From the NCBI GenBank assembly GCA_020026435.1, contig JAHHQK010000025.1, positions 1 to 31,373 on the forward strand: DNA of 31,373 nt, in the 5' to 3' direction. The position numbers and the translations under genes are program-made. The notes below the pieces were generated by a model. That model was not told the origin of the DNA, made no database searches, and saw nothing but the letters and a program-made list of their open reading frames with translations. Below, one piece after another: positions 7,848 through 17,387 of the stretch (position 1 is its first letter; every line of letters begins with the position of its first letter). The stretch is from Alistipes sp. Its GTDB lineage: Bacteria > Bacteroidota > Bacteroidia > Bacteroidales > Rikenellaceae.

Positions 7848-8743
7848 TTTTATGTTTGTTAGAGGTTCTTCAATAAGGATAAAGAGTTGGGAAGAAGTAC
7901 TTGTCGGAATTTCTCCCCGGATCTTTAAATATTACACGATTTTACCATTAAATCAATATTGTCAGTTTCTGGCATACTGCCGAGTGGTGTTTGGCAATGT
8001 CCCGTTAAAGACATGATCGCCTACCAATATTTGGGTATTGACACTCACTCGCATTACAATATTTGCTACAAGAGCAACACAAAATAGGATTTTCTTTTTC
8101 CATGAAAAATTTAAATTAAGAATTAAACATTATATATAAAAACATTCGTTATTTCCACCAAACGGCTTGTTTCGTTTGTTTTATCAACAAACACCCTCTC
8201 TTTGCCAAACGGCCGGCTTTATCCTTTTCGGGAATACGGAGAGTTCGGGCAGGACTTCTGTGGGGATACGCGTTCCGGAAGGCCGGGTGTTCTCGTATTT
8301 TTCGCCAAATCATCCAACCGCAGTCCCCCGTCGTTGCAGAACAGGGATCCCCGCTGGGCGAGGATTATCTTCAATTTTCACTATTTATCATCGGCTCCCG
8401 ACTGTAGGAGAGGCCTTCGTCTTCGTGGCATGACGCACAGCACAAGCCGAGAGCCAATATCGCAGGTGTATAAAATTCAGTCATTTTTGTTCGGGATAAA
8501 TAGATTTTAAATCGTATCGTAATTTGTTTACAAAGGTCTCATTTTATTTATTGCCGTGCAATACCTAAAATTAGGGTTTATTCGGCACAAATTACAATCC
8601 GAGGAGGCTTTTGATCTGCGCGGCAAGATCGTGTCCCGGGGCTGTATTTCGTCTTCAGCGGGGCTGCGTCGGAGAAGAAGGAGGGGCGCAATAGATGTCA
8701 GGGGAGTGACAGGTGGGGGGGGCCTCGGAGAGGCCAATAAAAA
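7848..8743. other. Long intergenic region between haem operon and GH18 locus
   Basis: About 900 bp with no convincing protein-coding gene apart from the possible broken peptide gene at 7962-8103. Open frames elsewhere lack codon bias or recognisable features. The part from 7900 to 8160 is AT-rich and probably carries the promoter of the haem operon. No -33/-7 pair could be assigned with confidence. Confidence 0.5.
7962..8103 (-). pseudogene. Possible NVEALA-like exported peptide gene, out of frame with its ATG
   Basis: From 8099 leftward the frame reads KKKILFCVALVA and so on for 45 codons to a TGA at 7962-7964. Its start resembles the signal peptide of short NVEALA-type Bacteroidetes peptides. 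The only nearby ATG (8101-8103) is one base out of frame: a single extra base separates ATG from the KKK codons. In the ATG's own frame the product is a 32-residue peptide with seven cysteines (8005-8103). Either this is a frameshifted peptide gene, or the Cys-rich peptide is the real product. It lies about 160 bp upstream of the haem-operon lipoprotein. Confidence 0.3.
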
Positions 8744-8770
8744 CCCCCGATGTTGCGGGAACAGCGGGGG
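8744..8770 (-). terminator. Intrinsic terminator of the GH18 locus
   Basis: An 11-bp stem with one mismatch (8744-8754 with 8760-8770, core CCCCCG/CGGGGG) and a 5-base loop. Read leftward, it is followed directly by TTTTTATTGG. It lies about 35 bp past the stop of the last gene of the GH18 locus, as expected for the operon end. Confidence 0.85.
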
Positions 8771-8805
8771 AGGGTAGCGGGTGTCGTCCTGACGACGACT
8801 TGGAA

Positions 8806-9990
8806 TTACTCGTTCTGCAAGGGGAAGACGAACTCTTTTTCAGGGTAGCTGCCCTGGGCCGGAAGGTCGAGGTTCGCATCGGGATGCGTCTTCTTGTACT
8901 TGGTGGCCCAGTTCCAAATCATGCTTACATCCTCGGTGATGTTGCCGTCCATGTCGCGCTTCTTGCCGTTGCAAGGATAGTAGAGCAACAGACCTTCATC
9001 CTCGGGGTTGACCATCTTCCAAACGTAGTTCTTCACCTGCTGCTCGGTACGGGGCGAATCCCAGAAACGTACCTCGCGGATGTATTGGTTTTTACCCGAA
9101 ATCCAGAATCCGACCAGCCCGTAAGCTCCCGAACGAATCTCCTGCTCGGCCACCAGACCGCCATTGACATAGATGCGGTGGAATTTACCGTCATAGACGA
9201 TCGAAATCATGTACCAGGTGTTGGGCTGGGCGGCGAACAGCTTCTTGTCGACATCGATCTGCGACGAACCGGTCTTGATTTGGAACTGGTTGGGATCGAT
9301 GGTCACGTCACCGAAACGGGTGTAAATCTCGTCGTGGGGACCGGCATTTTCTACCAGCTTGGTGCCGGCAATGGCCATATTGTTCAGGAAGTATTCATCC
9401 CGGTTGATCATGAACTCCAGGGTCCAGTAGTCAACCTTGAAATCGTTGGGGAACATCTGCGCATTCTCGGAGCCACTGCCGTTGAACCGAAGTACTTTGG
9501 TGCGGGTCAGTTTCTCGAGGATGACAATACCCTCGTTCGAGCCGGGAATGGCCTGTACACTGCCGCCGGAAACCTTGATGGGGAGTGCATACTCGCCCTT
9601 GAGCGAAAAGGTGATGTCCTTGAGGACTACAGGGAGGATCTGCTTGGTTACCGATGCCTTAAACTCCATTTCGGAGGGAATATCATACATTTCGGGGGGC
9701 AACATCAGATAGGAAGTGCCATTGGCTGCATTGTAGCGGTCAAGTTGTTCCTGGCTACCGGCAGTAAGCGATACGAAGTTATTCGTCTCTTTCTTCTGTG
9801 AGAGTCCTATCTTGATATCCTTGAGGTGATACTCCTTGTTTTCCTCGACGAAGATCTGAATAGGACCTTCGGTGTCGATGTAGGCACCCTGGTCTGCCAC
9901 AAAATCCTCCAAAGGATTGTTGTATAACTCATTTTGACAAGCCGTAAGCGCCATGACTCCGGCTGCCAATGTCATCAATATCTTTTTCAT
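8806..9990 (-). CDS. DUF1735 and LamG-domain surface lipoprotein (394 aa)
   Basis: A probable surface glycan-binding lipoprotein. The signal peptide ends ALTAC (Cys18). Residues about 25-155 look like the DUF1735 (BT_3987-type N-terminal) domain, with a typical YNAANGTSYLMLPPEMYDI segment followed by a short immunoglobulin-like end. Residues about 170-335 look like a concanavalin-like LamG/Laminin_G_3 domain (VLRFNGSGS, WTLEFMINRDEYF, WYMISIVYDGKFHRIYVNGG, IREVRFWDSPRTEQQV). The last 60 residues fold back with the LamG domain. No catalytic motif was recognised. It starts 27 bp after the GH18 gene and ends the operon. In N-glycan loci of Bacteroides, similar proteins partner GH18 endoglycosidases, which fits here. 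Confidence 0.8.
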   Translation of the reverse strand: MKKILMTLAAGVMALTACQNELYNNPLEDFVADQGAYIDTEGPIQIFVEENKEYHLKDIKIGLSQKKETNNFVSLTAGSQEQLDRYNAANGTSYLMLPPEMYDIPSEMEFKASVTKQILPVVLKDITFSLKGEYALPIKVSGGSVQAIPGSNEGIVILEKLTRTKVLRFNGSGSENAQMFPNDFKVDYWTLEFMINRDEYFLNNMAIAGTKLVENAGPHDEIYTRFGDVTIDPNQFQIKTGSSQIDVDKKLFAAQPNTWYMISIVYDGKFHRIYVNGGLVAEQEIRSGAYGLVGFWISGKNQYIREVRFWDSPRTEQQVKNYVWKMVNPEDEGLLLYYPCNGKKRDMDGNITEDVSMIWNWATKYKKTHPDANLDLPAQGSYPEKEFVFPLQNE

Positions 9991-10017
9991 GATTCGTGTT
10001 CAAATAGATTTTAACTG

Positions 10018-11190
10018 TTACTGGAAATTGCCGGGATATTCCTGGTTGCCGACATAGAGTGCCAGGCGCAACCACTTGTATTCGGGGCTGTTCTTGAAGT
10101 CGTACTCCATGTGGTAGGTACCCACACCGCCAATACGCTTTCCACTGGGGAGATCCATGCAGGCGTAGTCCAACAACTGTACGGACTGGCTGAGATTGAT
10201 GTACTTCTTCAAGTCTTCGTTGGCAGGTCGGTAGCCGACCTTACCGCCCTGGCGCCACAATTGCTCGAACTCCACCGTGATGATGGTCTTGCGTTCCCAC
10301 TCGTCAAGATGGGGATGGTTGATCTTACTCTTCACGGCTTGATGGCTCCCCTCCCAGTATGCCTGGTAGATGTAGTGGTCGAGCATCTTCGATGTTTCGG
10401 TATCGGCACAGTAAGGTTCGCCGTCCATTACGAGCAACATGGGGCGGCCGTTGCGTTCGGGAGTCTTCTCGAACGCGTCGAAACGGTCGCGCAGGGTCTT
10501 GATGAACCAGTAAGCCTCGGTATTATACTTATCCTCGCCGATAGATGAGCGGCTTGCTGATGTAGCCAGCGAACCGCTGTGACCATAGCCGGGCTCCCAG
10601 TCGATATCGAACCCGTCGAGGTTGTACTTCACCACGGTGTCGGCGATGGCATGGGCATAAAGTTTGGCAGCCTCGTTGGCGATATCTTTGAACCCTCCCG
10701 TAGCTCCATTTTTCTTGGCCAACTCATGCCAGTAGGTGTTCATGTCTTCGCCTTCGGGAGTGATGGCCGAGCCGATGTCCTGACAAATCCAGCAGAGCAG
10801 CGCCTGACCGCCCTTGACATCCTGGAAGAACTTCAGGTCTGCCTTCTGCTCCTTCGAGAGGTTGCCGCGAGTTCCCCACAACGATACGAAATCGACGCTG
10901 TCGGGCAGCATCTTCAGGTAGTTTTGTGCATTGGTACCCTTGCCAGTCCAGTTACCGTACCAGCCGAAGCCCTTCACGTGGGGCGAGGGCCGGTACTCCT
11001 CGCGCAACTTCTTGTAGAATTCGCGCTGTTTGGGGGTCAGATCCTCTTCCGACTGTGCCTCGATGAGCGGGATATAACGGCTTATCTGCTCCTGCCCGGG
11101 GAATGTCTCGCGTTCTATTTCGGTCCAATCCGAGCAGGATACGGCTCCGAGGGACATCATACCGAACAATATATATTGATGCAATTTCAT
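10018..11190 (-). CDS. GH18 glycosidase lipoprotein, endo-beta-N-acetylglucosaminidase-like (390 aa)
   Basis: A secreted lipoprotein (signal ending GAVSC, Cys19) with a glycoside hydrolase family 18 domain at about residues 70-380. The family signature DxxDxDxE is intact as DGFDIDWE: D192, D195, D197 and the proton-donor E199 (codon at 10594-10596). GH18 enzymes cleave beta-1,4 bonds at N-acetylglucosamine by substrate-assisted catalysis. The size, the lipoprotein anchor and the SusCD/DUF1735 neighbours fit an EndoBT-type enzyme that trims N-glycans at the cell surface better than a chitinase, but the substrate is inferred. The gene sits 32 bp after susD and 27 bp before the DUF1735/LamG gene. 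A catalytically poor glycan-binding GH18 homologue is the main alternative; the complete motif argues against it. Confidence 0.85.
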   Translation of the reverse strand: MKLHQYILFGMMSLGAVSCSDWTEIERETFPGQEQISRYIPLIEAQSEEDLTPKQREFYKKLREEYRPSPHVKGFGWYGNWTGKGTNAQNYLKMLPDSVDFVSLWGTRGNLSKEQKADLKFFQDVKGGQALLCWICQDIGSAITPEGEDMNTYWHELAKKNGATGGFKDIANEAAKLYAHAIADTVVKYNLDGFDIDWEPGYGHSGSLATSASRSSIGEDKYNTEAYWFIKTLRDRFDAFEKTPERNGRPMLLVMDGEPYCADTETSKMLDHYIYQAYWEGSHQAVKSKINHPHLDEWERKTIITVEFEQLWRQGGKVGYRPANEDLKKYINLSQSVQLLDYACMDLPSGKRIGGVGTYHMEYDFKNSPEYKWLRLALYVGNQEYPGNFQ

Positions 11191-11222
11191 AGTGTCAAGA
11201 TGATTTAGTGTTTAGTAAGTTG

Positions 11223-12857
11223 TTAGTTCTGCTTCGGACGGTCGCTACGCACCCACCAGAGTTTGGTGCCGCCTTCGTCGGGACCTCCCAGCAGTTCGGT
11301 CACTTTCTGCATGTTGGGGTTGGTCGAGTACTCTTTGGGCGAATAAATAAAACGCTCGGGAGTGCGGATCGACTTGTCGCTATTGATTTTGCGGCTGAAA
11401 TCCACCAGATTGTTGGCCAGGAAGGGATAGCCTGTACGGCGGTACTCGGTCCAAGCCTCGATGGCGTTGGGGTAGAGTGCCAGGTACTTCTGGGTGATAA
11501 TCTGCTGCAGGTGTTTTTCCTCGGAACTCTCGCTGCTCCACTTGGGGGATACGTTGCCTTCGTTGATATTCGAGTTATAGTATCCGTAGCCATAAACGTA
11601 AGTGGGGTTATCGAAGTCGGTATTCGAGAGCTTGGGAATACGAACATTCTGCTGGTTGAGGTATCTGTTGGCTTCGCCATCGACTCCCCACTCCTTCAAC
11701 GACATCCTGACTCCCTGTTCGTAGAACGACTGTGCGTCGCCATCGGTCAAGTTGTAAAGAGCAGCCTCGGCCTTGAGGAAGAACGTTTCCGAAGCACGGA
11801 ACCAGTAGATGGGGCTCTTCGGCTCGAAATTAGGCTTTGATGCGAATTCAGGAGAGTTTTTACCCTCGGCCTTCCCTTCGTTGTTTGAAGGACATACACA
11901 GAAAAACTCTTCCCGATTTCTCCACACCCCCTTGGTGTAATACTTTTCGATGCGGGGATCGTTGTAGCCCTTGAGGTAGTGCCAGGCGGTTGCACCCATC
12001 CGCTCCTCGTTGTAGTCGATGATGGCGATGAAGGGGTTGAGCAGGGGGAAGGCTCCGGAGTCGCCCAGGCGGGCCTCGTCTTCCATGCTCTCGATGACAC
12101 CTCCGTTTGCCGGATCGAGTGCCTTTTCGATATACTGGCGTGCCAGCCCCTCATCGACGAAGTGGGTGCGGACGGCAAGGCGCAACATCAGCGAGTTGGC
12201 GAACCTGGTCCACTTCTGGGGATCACCGGCGTAAATCATGTCGGCATTGGCCATGATGCGTGCGGTAGCGGCATTGAGGGTCTTCGAAATCTTTTCGAGA
12301 TCGGCGAGCATCGCCTTGTAGACGGTCTCCTGCGAATCGAGCTTCGGAGCGATGTCTCCGCTGCCGGCATTGGTGTAGACCATGGGGCCGAAAACATCGG
12401 TGGTACGCAGCCAGCCGGCGATCTTGATCAGGTCGAAAAGAGCCACGACATTCTGGTCGGCAACATCGGTCGATTCGCGCAGGGGAGCAATGGTGGTCCA
12501 GATGCTGTAAAGCTTTGCATAGAGGATCTCCAGCGCGTAGTCCATGCGGTTGGGCTTGAAATCCCAGGTAGCCTCCGTTCCGAAGCCCCAGTTGTTGTTC
12601 ATGCCGAAGTAGCCGATGTAGCTGCCCGACGACATGACGTCGGTAACACCCAAATCGTTACCCGGACCGGTCGTCTGTGCGGGGCTGCCGATCGGAATGA
12701 CGTATTTCTGGATTTCGGTCAGCTTGGTCTGATAGAGCAGGGTGCCCAGTTCCTTGTCGGTGACGCCGGTGGTACTCTTGTTGATGTCTTCGAAGTCATC
12801 GCAAGAGATGCCTGCAACAGCCACGGCGAGGGCCAAAAAATATTTTGTGATTTTCAT
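11223..12857 (-). CDS. susD: SusD/RagB-family outer-membrane lipoprotein (544 aa)
   Basis: The surface glycan-binding lid of a SusCD importer. The signal peptide ends GISC (Cys19) and is followed by acidic DDFEDIN, a surface-export-like sequence. Family features of the SusD-like/SusD_2 group are visible: LRTTDVFGPMVY, PQKWTRFANSLMLRLAVR, and QKYLALYPNAIEAWTEYRRTGYP near the C-terminus. TPR helices make up most of the protein. It begins 28 bp after susC and precedes the GH18 gene, so capture and cleavage are co-expressed. Ligand is likely the GH18 substrate or product (GlcNAc-containing glycan), by inference. Confidence 0.92.
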   Translation of the reverse strand: MKITKYFLALAVAVAGISCDDFEDINKSTTGVTDKELGTLLYQTKLTEIQKYVIPIGSPAQTTGPGNDLGVTDVMSSGSYIGYFGMNNNWGFGTEATWDFKPNRMDYALEILYAKLYSIWTTIAPLRESTDVADQNVVALFDLIKIAGWLRTTDVFGPMVYTNAGSGDIAPKLDSQETVYKAMLADLEKISKTLNAATARIMANADMIYAGDPQKWTRFANSLMLRLAVRTHFVDEGLARQYIEKALDPANGGVIESMEDEARLGDSGAFPLLNPFIAIIDYNEERMGATAWHYLKGYNDPRIEKYYTKGVWRNREEFFCVCPSNNEGKAEGKNSPEFASKPNFEPKSPIYWFRASETFFLKAEAALYNLTDGDAQSFYEQGVRMSLKEWGVDGEANRYLNQQNVRIPKLSNTDFDNPTYVYGYGYYNSNINEGNVSPKWSSESSEEKHLQQIITQKYLALYPNAIEAWTEYRRTGYPFLANNLVDFSRKINSDKSIRTPERFIYSPKEYSTNPNMQKVTELLGGPDEGGTKLWWVRSDRPKQN

Positions 12858-12885
12858 GATCTGCTAAGTTTCAGGTTCGTTGTTG

Positions 12886-15800
12886 TTAGAATGAGAACTT
12901 CAGGCTGAAGCCGTAGGTGCGGTTGCTGGGGTTCATGAAGTAGTCGAGCCCCTGACCGTAGGTGCCGGTGGCTGCGGTCAACTCGGGATCGAACGGCGCC
13001 TTGTTGTATATCATCCAGAGGTTGGTGCCGTAGAACGACAGGGTGACATTCTTCAGCACGTTGCGGAACCACCGGTTGGGGAAGGTGTAGCCGAAGGTCA
13101 GCTCCTGTAGGCGGACGTTGGTCGCCGAATATACGTGGTAGGCGTCCAGACCGTGTACGGTGTCGTAGAAGTCCTTGGGCTCCATCTTGATGTTGCCCAG
13201 CATGACGTAGCCCAGGTCGCGGGCGTCGGCCGAAGCCTTCGACACGCCGAAGTAGTCCATGTAGTCCTGGGTGTGGGAGATCGCATGGCCGCCGATGCGG
13301 GCCGTGAACAGCGCATTGAGGTGGAAGCCCTTGTAGCTGAAGCCGTTTCTCCAGCCCAGATTCCACTTGGGATTCACGGTGCCGATTTTGTAGGGATCGG
13401 TGGTCTCGAGGTTGATTTTCTGACCGGGGGTGTAGGCGATGTAGCCCTCCTCGTCGCGTGCCACGCGGCGCTCGTCGTACATGTCGCCGATCTGACCGCC
13501 CTCGCGCAGACGGAAACGGCCCATCTTGATGTCGCTGAGGTCCATGATTTCGCCCGTGACGGGGTTCTTCACGTTCGATGCCAGCTTCTTGATCTCGTTC
13601 TTGTTGGTGGTGGCGGTGAAGGTGGTGTTGTAGTTGAACTTGCCCCAGGTCTTGTCAAAGCCCAAAGTCATCTCAAGACCGCAGTTCTGCACGTTGCCCG
13701 CCTGGAAGTACATGTACTTGTAGCCCGACGAAATCGGCAGGTCGGCCTTCAGCAACTGGTTGAGGGTGTTCGAGTGGTAGTAGGTCACACTCAGGGTCAC
13801 CATGCTGTTGAACCAGCGGGAGTCGAAACCTACCTCCCACGAACGGGTGCGTTCCGGCTTGAAGTTATTCAGCGGATAGAACTCGAAGGGCTTGATGGCT
13901 CCGCCCTCGATCTCGTGGGTCACGGTGCCGGGGGTAAGACCCGTGAAGGGAATGGGAGAACCCACCTCGGTGTAGGAACCGCGAACCTTGAAGAAGGTCA
14001 GCGTCCTGGCCATCCGCTCCTTCCAGGAGGAGGGCAGCAGCTCGGTGACGATGGCCGAAAGGCCTACCGAGGGATAGAGCACCCACTCGTTCTTGGCGTT
14101 GACCAGCTGCGAAGGCTTGTCGGCACGGCCCGTGAGGGTGAGGTAGAGGGCTGCGTTCCACGACAACTCGGCCGACAGGAACGAGGCGAAGTTGTTGGTA
14201 CGGCTGTTGCCGCCGGTTTGGAATGCCTGGGCCAGACCGTGGTTGACGTTGCCCCAGGTGAAGACATTGGGCAGGGTGAGCAGCTCTCCGCCGAAGCCGT
14301 GTCCTTTGGAGTCGTACTCCTCGAACGAAACACCGGCATTGATGGTCGCGTGGTATTTCTCGGCGAACTGCTTGTCGAAGTTCAGCATGATGTCGGCATA
14401 CTTCTGGCGGTAGATCTCGCTGGTGTACTTGTAACGGCCCTTCTCCGCGGCAAAGGTCTTCATCGTGGAGGCATAGCGCTTGTCCTCGCTTTCGGTGTAG
14501 GTATTGTCCATACGCACACGGGTCGTGAGGTTCAGGCAGTCGATAATCTGCCACTTCAGGCTACCGGTAATCATGTAGCGGTCCTTGGTCACGGGGCGGA
14601 TGTTGCGATACATGATCCAGTAGGGGTTCTGCACGTCGAGACCCATCGAGCCGGGGCCCCAGACCTGACGGTTGTAGCCCACCTCCGCATCGTAGCGCTC
14701 GAAATAGCGTTCCGAGGCGAAGTTCATGCCTCGCGGATAGAGATACACGCCGACGATGGGGTTGAAGTAACGTCCCGACGATACCATGTTGTTGGAGAAC
14801 TCGCGCACGTAGTTGGCGCTCAGGTCGAGGGTCAGCTTGTCCTTGACCATCCTGGCGGTGTTGCGGAACGTCACGTTGTAGCGGTGGTACTTGTTGTTCT
14901 CGACGTTGCCCTCCGCATTGACGGCCGAAGCCGAGAAATAGGTCTGGTTCTTCTCCGTACCGGCCGAGAGGTTCACCGAGTTGTTGAAGGTGACTCCGGT
15001 CTGGAAAAAGTCCACGGGGGCAAAGCCGCTGGAAGGCTGCCGGTCTCCCCAGGAGGTGTACTGGCCCGCGAGGTTGCCGTAGGTGTTCTGGAACTCGGGC
15101 AGGATGTAGGGATTCGACATCTCCACGGCGGTCGAGAAGTTGACTTTCAGATCGCCCTCCTTACCTTTCTTGGTGTTGATCAGAATCACACCGTTGGCGG
15201 CGTTTGCACCGTAAAGAGCGGCTGCCGAAGGTCCGGTCAGCACCGAGATGGATTCGATGTCGTCGGGGTTGAAGTTGGCGATACCCTCGCCCGATGCCGG
15301 GGATTCGAACGTCGAACCGTCGCCCTCGCGGTCGGCCTGGTTGCCGATGGGGACACCGTCGATCACATACAATACGTTGTTGCTGCCGGCAATGGACTTG
15401 TTGCCTCGCATGACGACTCGTGTTGCGCCGCCCACACCGCTGGAGCTCTTCGAGATGTTGACGCCGGCAACCTTGCCGTTCAGCGAGTTCATGAAGTTGG
15501 CGTCCTTGGCGCTGATGATATCGTCGGCACCGACCTTCTGCACGTTGTACGAGAGGGCCTTCTCCGAACGCTTGATACCCAGTGCGGTGATAACCACGGC
15601 GTCGACCGATGTTGCGGCGTCCTGCAGCGTGAAGTCGATGCGCGTGCGGGTGCCGACCGTCTGTGCCACGGTTTCGTAGCCGAGGTAGCTGGCCTCCAGC
15701 TCCTTGGCGTTGGCAGGGCCGGGGACGGTGATTTCGTAGTTGCCGTCGATGTCGGTGGTGGTTCCGATGGTGGTACCCTTCACCAGCACGCTCGCTCCGA

Positions 15801-16200
15801 CGATGGGCATGTTGTTGCCGTCGACAATGCGGCCTAAGACCTTGACGGGTTCGTTCGACAGCTGCTTCAGGATGATGTTGGTGCCTGTAATGGTATAAGC
15901 GATGTCGAACCGGGTAAACATTTTGTTCAGAACCGAGTGCAGGGGTTCGTTGTCGGCATTAATGCTGCACGAATGTTGCAGATCCAGATTCTCGTGGTGG
16001 ATGAAAAGATACTTGGTCTGCTTTTCGATATCATTCATTACCTGCTCCAGAGGGACATTGGACTCGTTCAGTGTCACTTTGACATTCTGACCCATTACCA
16101 TGTCGGGGACGAATGTCACTACAAAGGCGAACAGGAATGTAAACAGCATTTTTATTTGCTGAATACTCTTTTTATTCATAATTTTACGGTTAAAAGTCAT
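12886..16200 (-). CDS. susC: SusC/RagA-family TonB-dependent transporter with STN domain (1104 aa)
   Basis: An outer-membrane glycan importer. The signal peptide ends near MVMGQ (residue 38). An STN (secretin/TonB short N-terminal) domain at about 39-113 is followed by a carboxypeptidase-like domain (about 118-205, VLGRIVDGNNMPIVGASVLVKG), the plug (about 215-345) with LNGKVAGVNISKSSSGVGGATRVVMRG and NVLYVIDGVPIG, and the barrel. The STN domain lets such transporters signal to a FecR-type anti-sigma, and exactly that pair is encoded just upstream (16361-17984), so glycan sensing by this transporter is likely. An ATG at 16179 (MNKKSIQQ) is an equally good start. The 160-bp gap before it holds a hairpin and probably a promoter. 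Confidence 0.92.
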   Translation of the reverse strand: MTFNRKIMNKKSIQQIKMLFTFLFAFVVTFVPDMVMGQNVKVTLNESNVPLEQVMNDIEKQTKYLFIHHENLDLQHSCSINADNEPLHSVLNKMFTRFDIAYTITGTNIILKQLSNEPVKVLGRIVDGNNMPIVGASVLVKGTTIGTTTDIDGNYEITVPGPANAKELEASYLGYETVAQTVGTRTRIDFTLQDAATSVDAVVITALGIKRSEKALSYNVQKVGADDIISAKDANFMNSLNGKVAGVNISKSSSGVGGATRVVMRGNKSIAGSNNVLYVIDGVPIGNQADREGDGSTFESPASGEGIANFNPDDIESISVLTGPSAAALYGANAANGVILINTKKGKEGDLKVNFSTAVEMSNPYILPEFQNTYGNLAGQYTSWGDRQPSSGFAPVDFFQTGVTFNNSVNLSAGTEKNQTYFSASAVNAEGNVENNKYHRYNVTFRNTARMVKDKLTLDLSANYVREFSNNMVSSGRYFNPIVGVYLYPRGMNFASERYFERYDAEVGYNRQVWGPGSMGLDVQNPYWIMYRNIRPVTKDRYMITGSLKWQIIDCLNLTTRVRMDNTYTESEDKRYASTMKTFAAEKGRYKYTSEIYRQKYADIMLNFDKQFAEKYHATINAGVSFEEYDSKGHGFGGELLTLPNVFTWGNVNHGLAQAFQTGGNSRTNNFASFLSAELSWNAALYLTLTGRADKPSQLVNAKNEWVLYPSVGLSAIVTELLPSSWKERMARTLTFFKVRGSYTEVGSPIPFTGLTPGTVTHEIEGGAIKPFEFYPLNNFKPERTRSWEVGFDSRWFNSMVTLSVTYYHSNTLNQLLKADLPISSGYKYMYFQAGNVQNCGLEMTLGFDKTWGKFNYNTTFTATTNKNEIKKLASNVKNPVTGEIMDLSDIKMGRFRLREGGQIGDMYDERRVARDEEGYIAYTPGQKINLETTDPYKIGTVNPKWNLGWRNGFSYKGFHLNALFTARIGGHAISHTQDYMDYFGVSKASADARDLGYVMLGNIKMEPKDFYDTVHGLDAYHVYSATNVRLQELTFGYTFPNRWFRNVLKNVTLSFYGTNLWMIYNKAPFDPELTAATGTYGQGLDYFMNPSNRTYGFSLKFSF

Positions 16201-16236
16201 TAAAAATCATTCTGGATGTAGTTTTTAGTGGCTCGG

Positions 16237-16263
16237 GGCTGCGAATGGTTGAGATTCACAGCC
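16237..16263. other. Hairpin between anti-sigma gene and susC
   Basis: A 9-bp stem (16237-16245 with 16255-16263) lies in the 160-bp gap. On the leftward strand it pairs fully with one G-U. A T6 run follows on the + strand only, so it would look like a terminator for an antisense transcript. It may instead separate the regulator genes from susC or shape the susC leader. Confidence 0.4.
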
Positions 16264-16360
16264 TCTTTTTTATCCACGGTTTGTTGGGCTCATCGGGTTG
16301 GTGTGTTACATAGGCTTCTTGTTTTTAGCAGGTTACGGATGTTGGTTTTTCGGTTGTGCG

Positions 16361-17299
16361 TTATCGGATAATCAGACGTGCCGCGTTGGCATCGTATTCG
16401 TAGTCGAAGTCGGCGTCTATCTGGAGAATCTTCATGGCGTGTTCGATACCGTCGGAGATGTGGATCTTGCCGCGACAGTACAAGTGGGGGAGACGGTCTC
16501 TCTGGACGATGATGTCGATGTTGTAGGCCTTCTCGAAGCGGGCGATAAGCTCCTCGAACGAGGTGTCCTGCAGGCTGATGATTCCGTCGGTCCACAATAC
16601 CGAATCGAAATGATCGACCCGCTGCCGCTTGAGGGTCTTGCCTTCCAGTTTCACATAGTCATAGGGATACATGATGATGTCGGCATCGCCGGTGAGCAGG
16701 TGCTCGATCTTGACGCAACCCCTCATGAGCAGGGTCGTGAAGCGCTCGTTGGCTTCGTCGGCATTGACGCAGAATTTCGTGCCCAGGACTTTGATGTCAC
16801 ACGCGTAGGTATTGACCGTGAAGGGGCGTTTCGTGTCCCTGGCCACATCGAACACGGCTTCGCCCGACAGTTTGACGCGGCGGCTTTCGGACGAAAATAG
16901 CGTCGGATATTCCAATTTGGATCCTGCATTCAGGCGGATTTCCGTGCCGTCGGGCAGGGTCATATCCATTCTGTGCCCTTTGGGCACCTCCACAGTCACC
17001 ATTTGTTGTGCGAGGCGTTCTATCCGGTTGTTGGAGACCTGGAAGCCGACACCCGCCGCGAGGGCTATCACGGCCGCAACAGCAGCCGCACGGTTTGCGA
17101 TGCGTCGCCAGAACGGGCGGCGGAGGCCCGTCGCCGGGGATTTCGGGGGCATGTTCAGCACCATGGCCGAAAAAATCACGCTCAGGGCGTCGAGTTCGCG
17201 GCGGTGTGCCTCGTCTTCATCGAGCCAGTCGAGAACGGCCTTCTCCTCCTCGGCAGAGGTCTCGCATTTTAAATATTTCAATAATGTTTCGTTGTCCAT
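16361..17299 (-). CDS. FecR-family anti-sigma factor (312 aa)
   Basis: An inner-membrane anti-sigma factor. I chose the start at 17299 (MDNETLLKYLK), the usual opening of Bacteroidales FecR proteins; an ATG five codons earlier (17314) is possible. Residues 1-70 form the cytoplasmic sigma-binding region (EEEKAVLDWLDEDEAHRRELD). A single membrane helix lies at about 73-92 (AAAVAAVIALAAGVGFQV). The periplasmic FecR domain at about 103-200 includes VPKGHRMDMTLPDGTEIRLNAGSKLEYP and FDVARDTKRPFTVNTYACDIKVLGTKF. A C-terminal DUF4974-like domain ends the protein, with SFEELIARFEKAYNIDI. It would relay the signal from the STN domain of the adjacent SusC to the sigma factor encoded 88 bp upstream. Confidence 0.9.
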   Translation of the reverse strand: MDNETLLKYLKCETSAEEEKAVLDWLDEDEAHRRELDALSVIFSAMVLNMPPKSPATGLRRPFWRRIANRAAAVAAVIALAAGVGFQVSNNRIERLAQQMVTVEVPKGHRMDMTLPDGTEIRLNAGSKLEYPTLFSSESRRVKLSGEAVFDVARDTKRPFTVNTYACDIKVLGTKFCVNADEANERFTTLLMRGCVKIEHLLTGDADIIMYPYDYVKLEGKTLKRQRVDHFDSVLWTDGIISLQDTSFEELIARFEKAYNIDIIVQRDRLPHLYCRGKIHISDGIEHAMKILQIDADFDYEYDANAARLIIR

Positions 17300-17387
17300 A
17301 CTTTTATATAACAATTCTGTACAAAAACCTTACATCGAAAATAAGGGTTTTTGCAAAATAAATATATTTAATAATATTTTAAATAAA

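Noticed and set aside
8167..8510. Two overlapping short frames in the 7848-8743 gap
   Set aside because: No signal peptide, domain or coding-like composition; probably chance.
13135..15837. Open frame of 900 codons on the + strand
   Set aside because: It lies wholly opposite susC and its translation has no recognisable domain, a common shadow of GC-rich genes.
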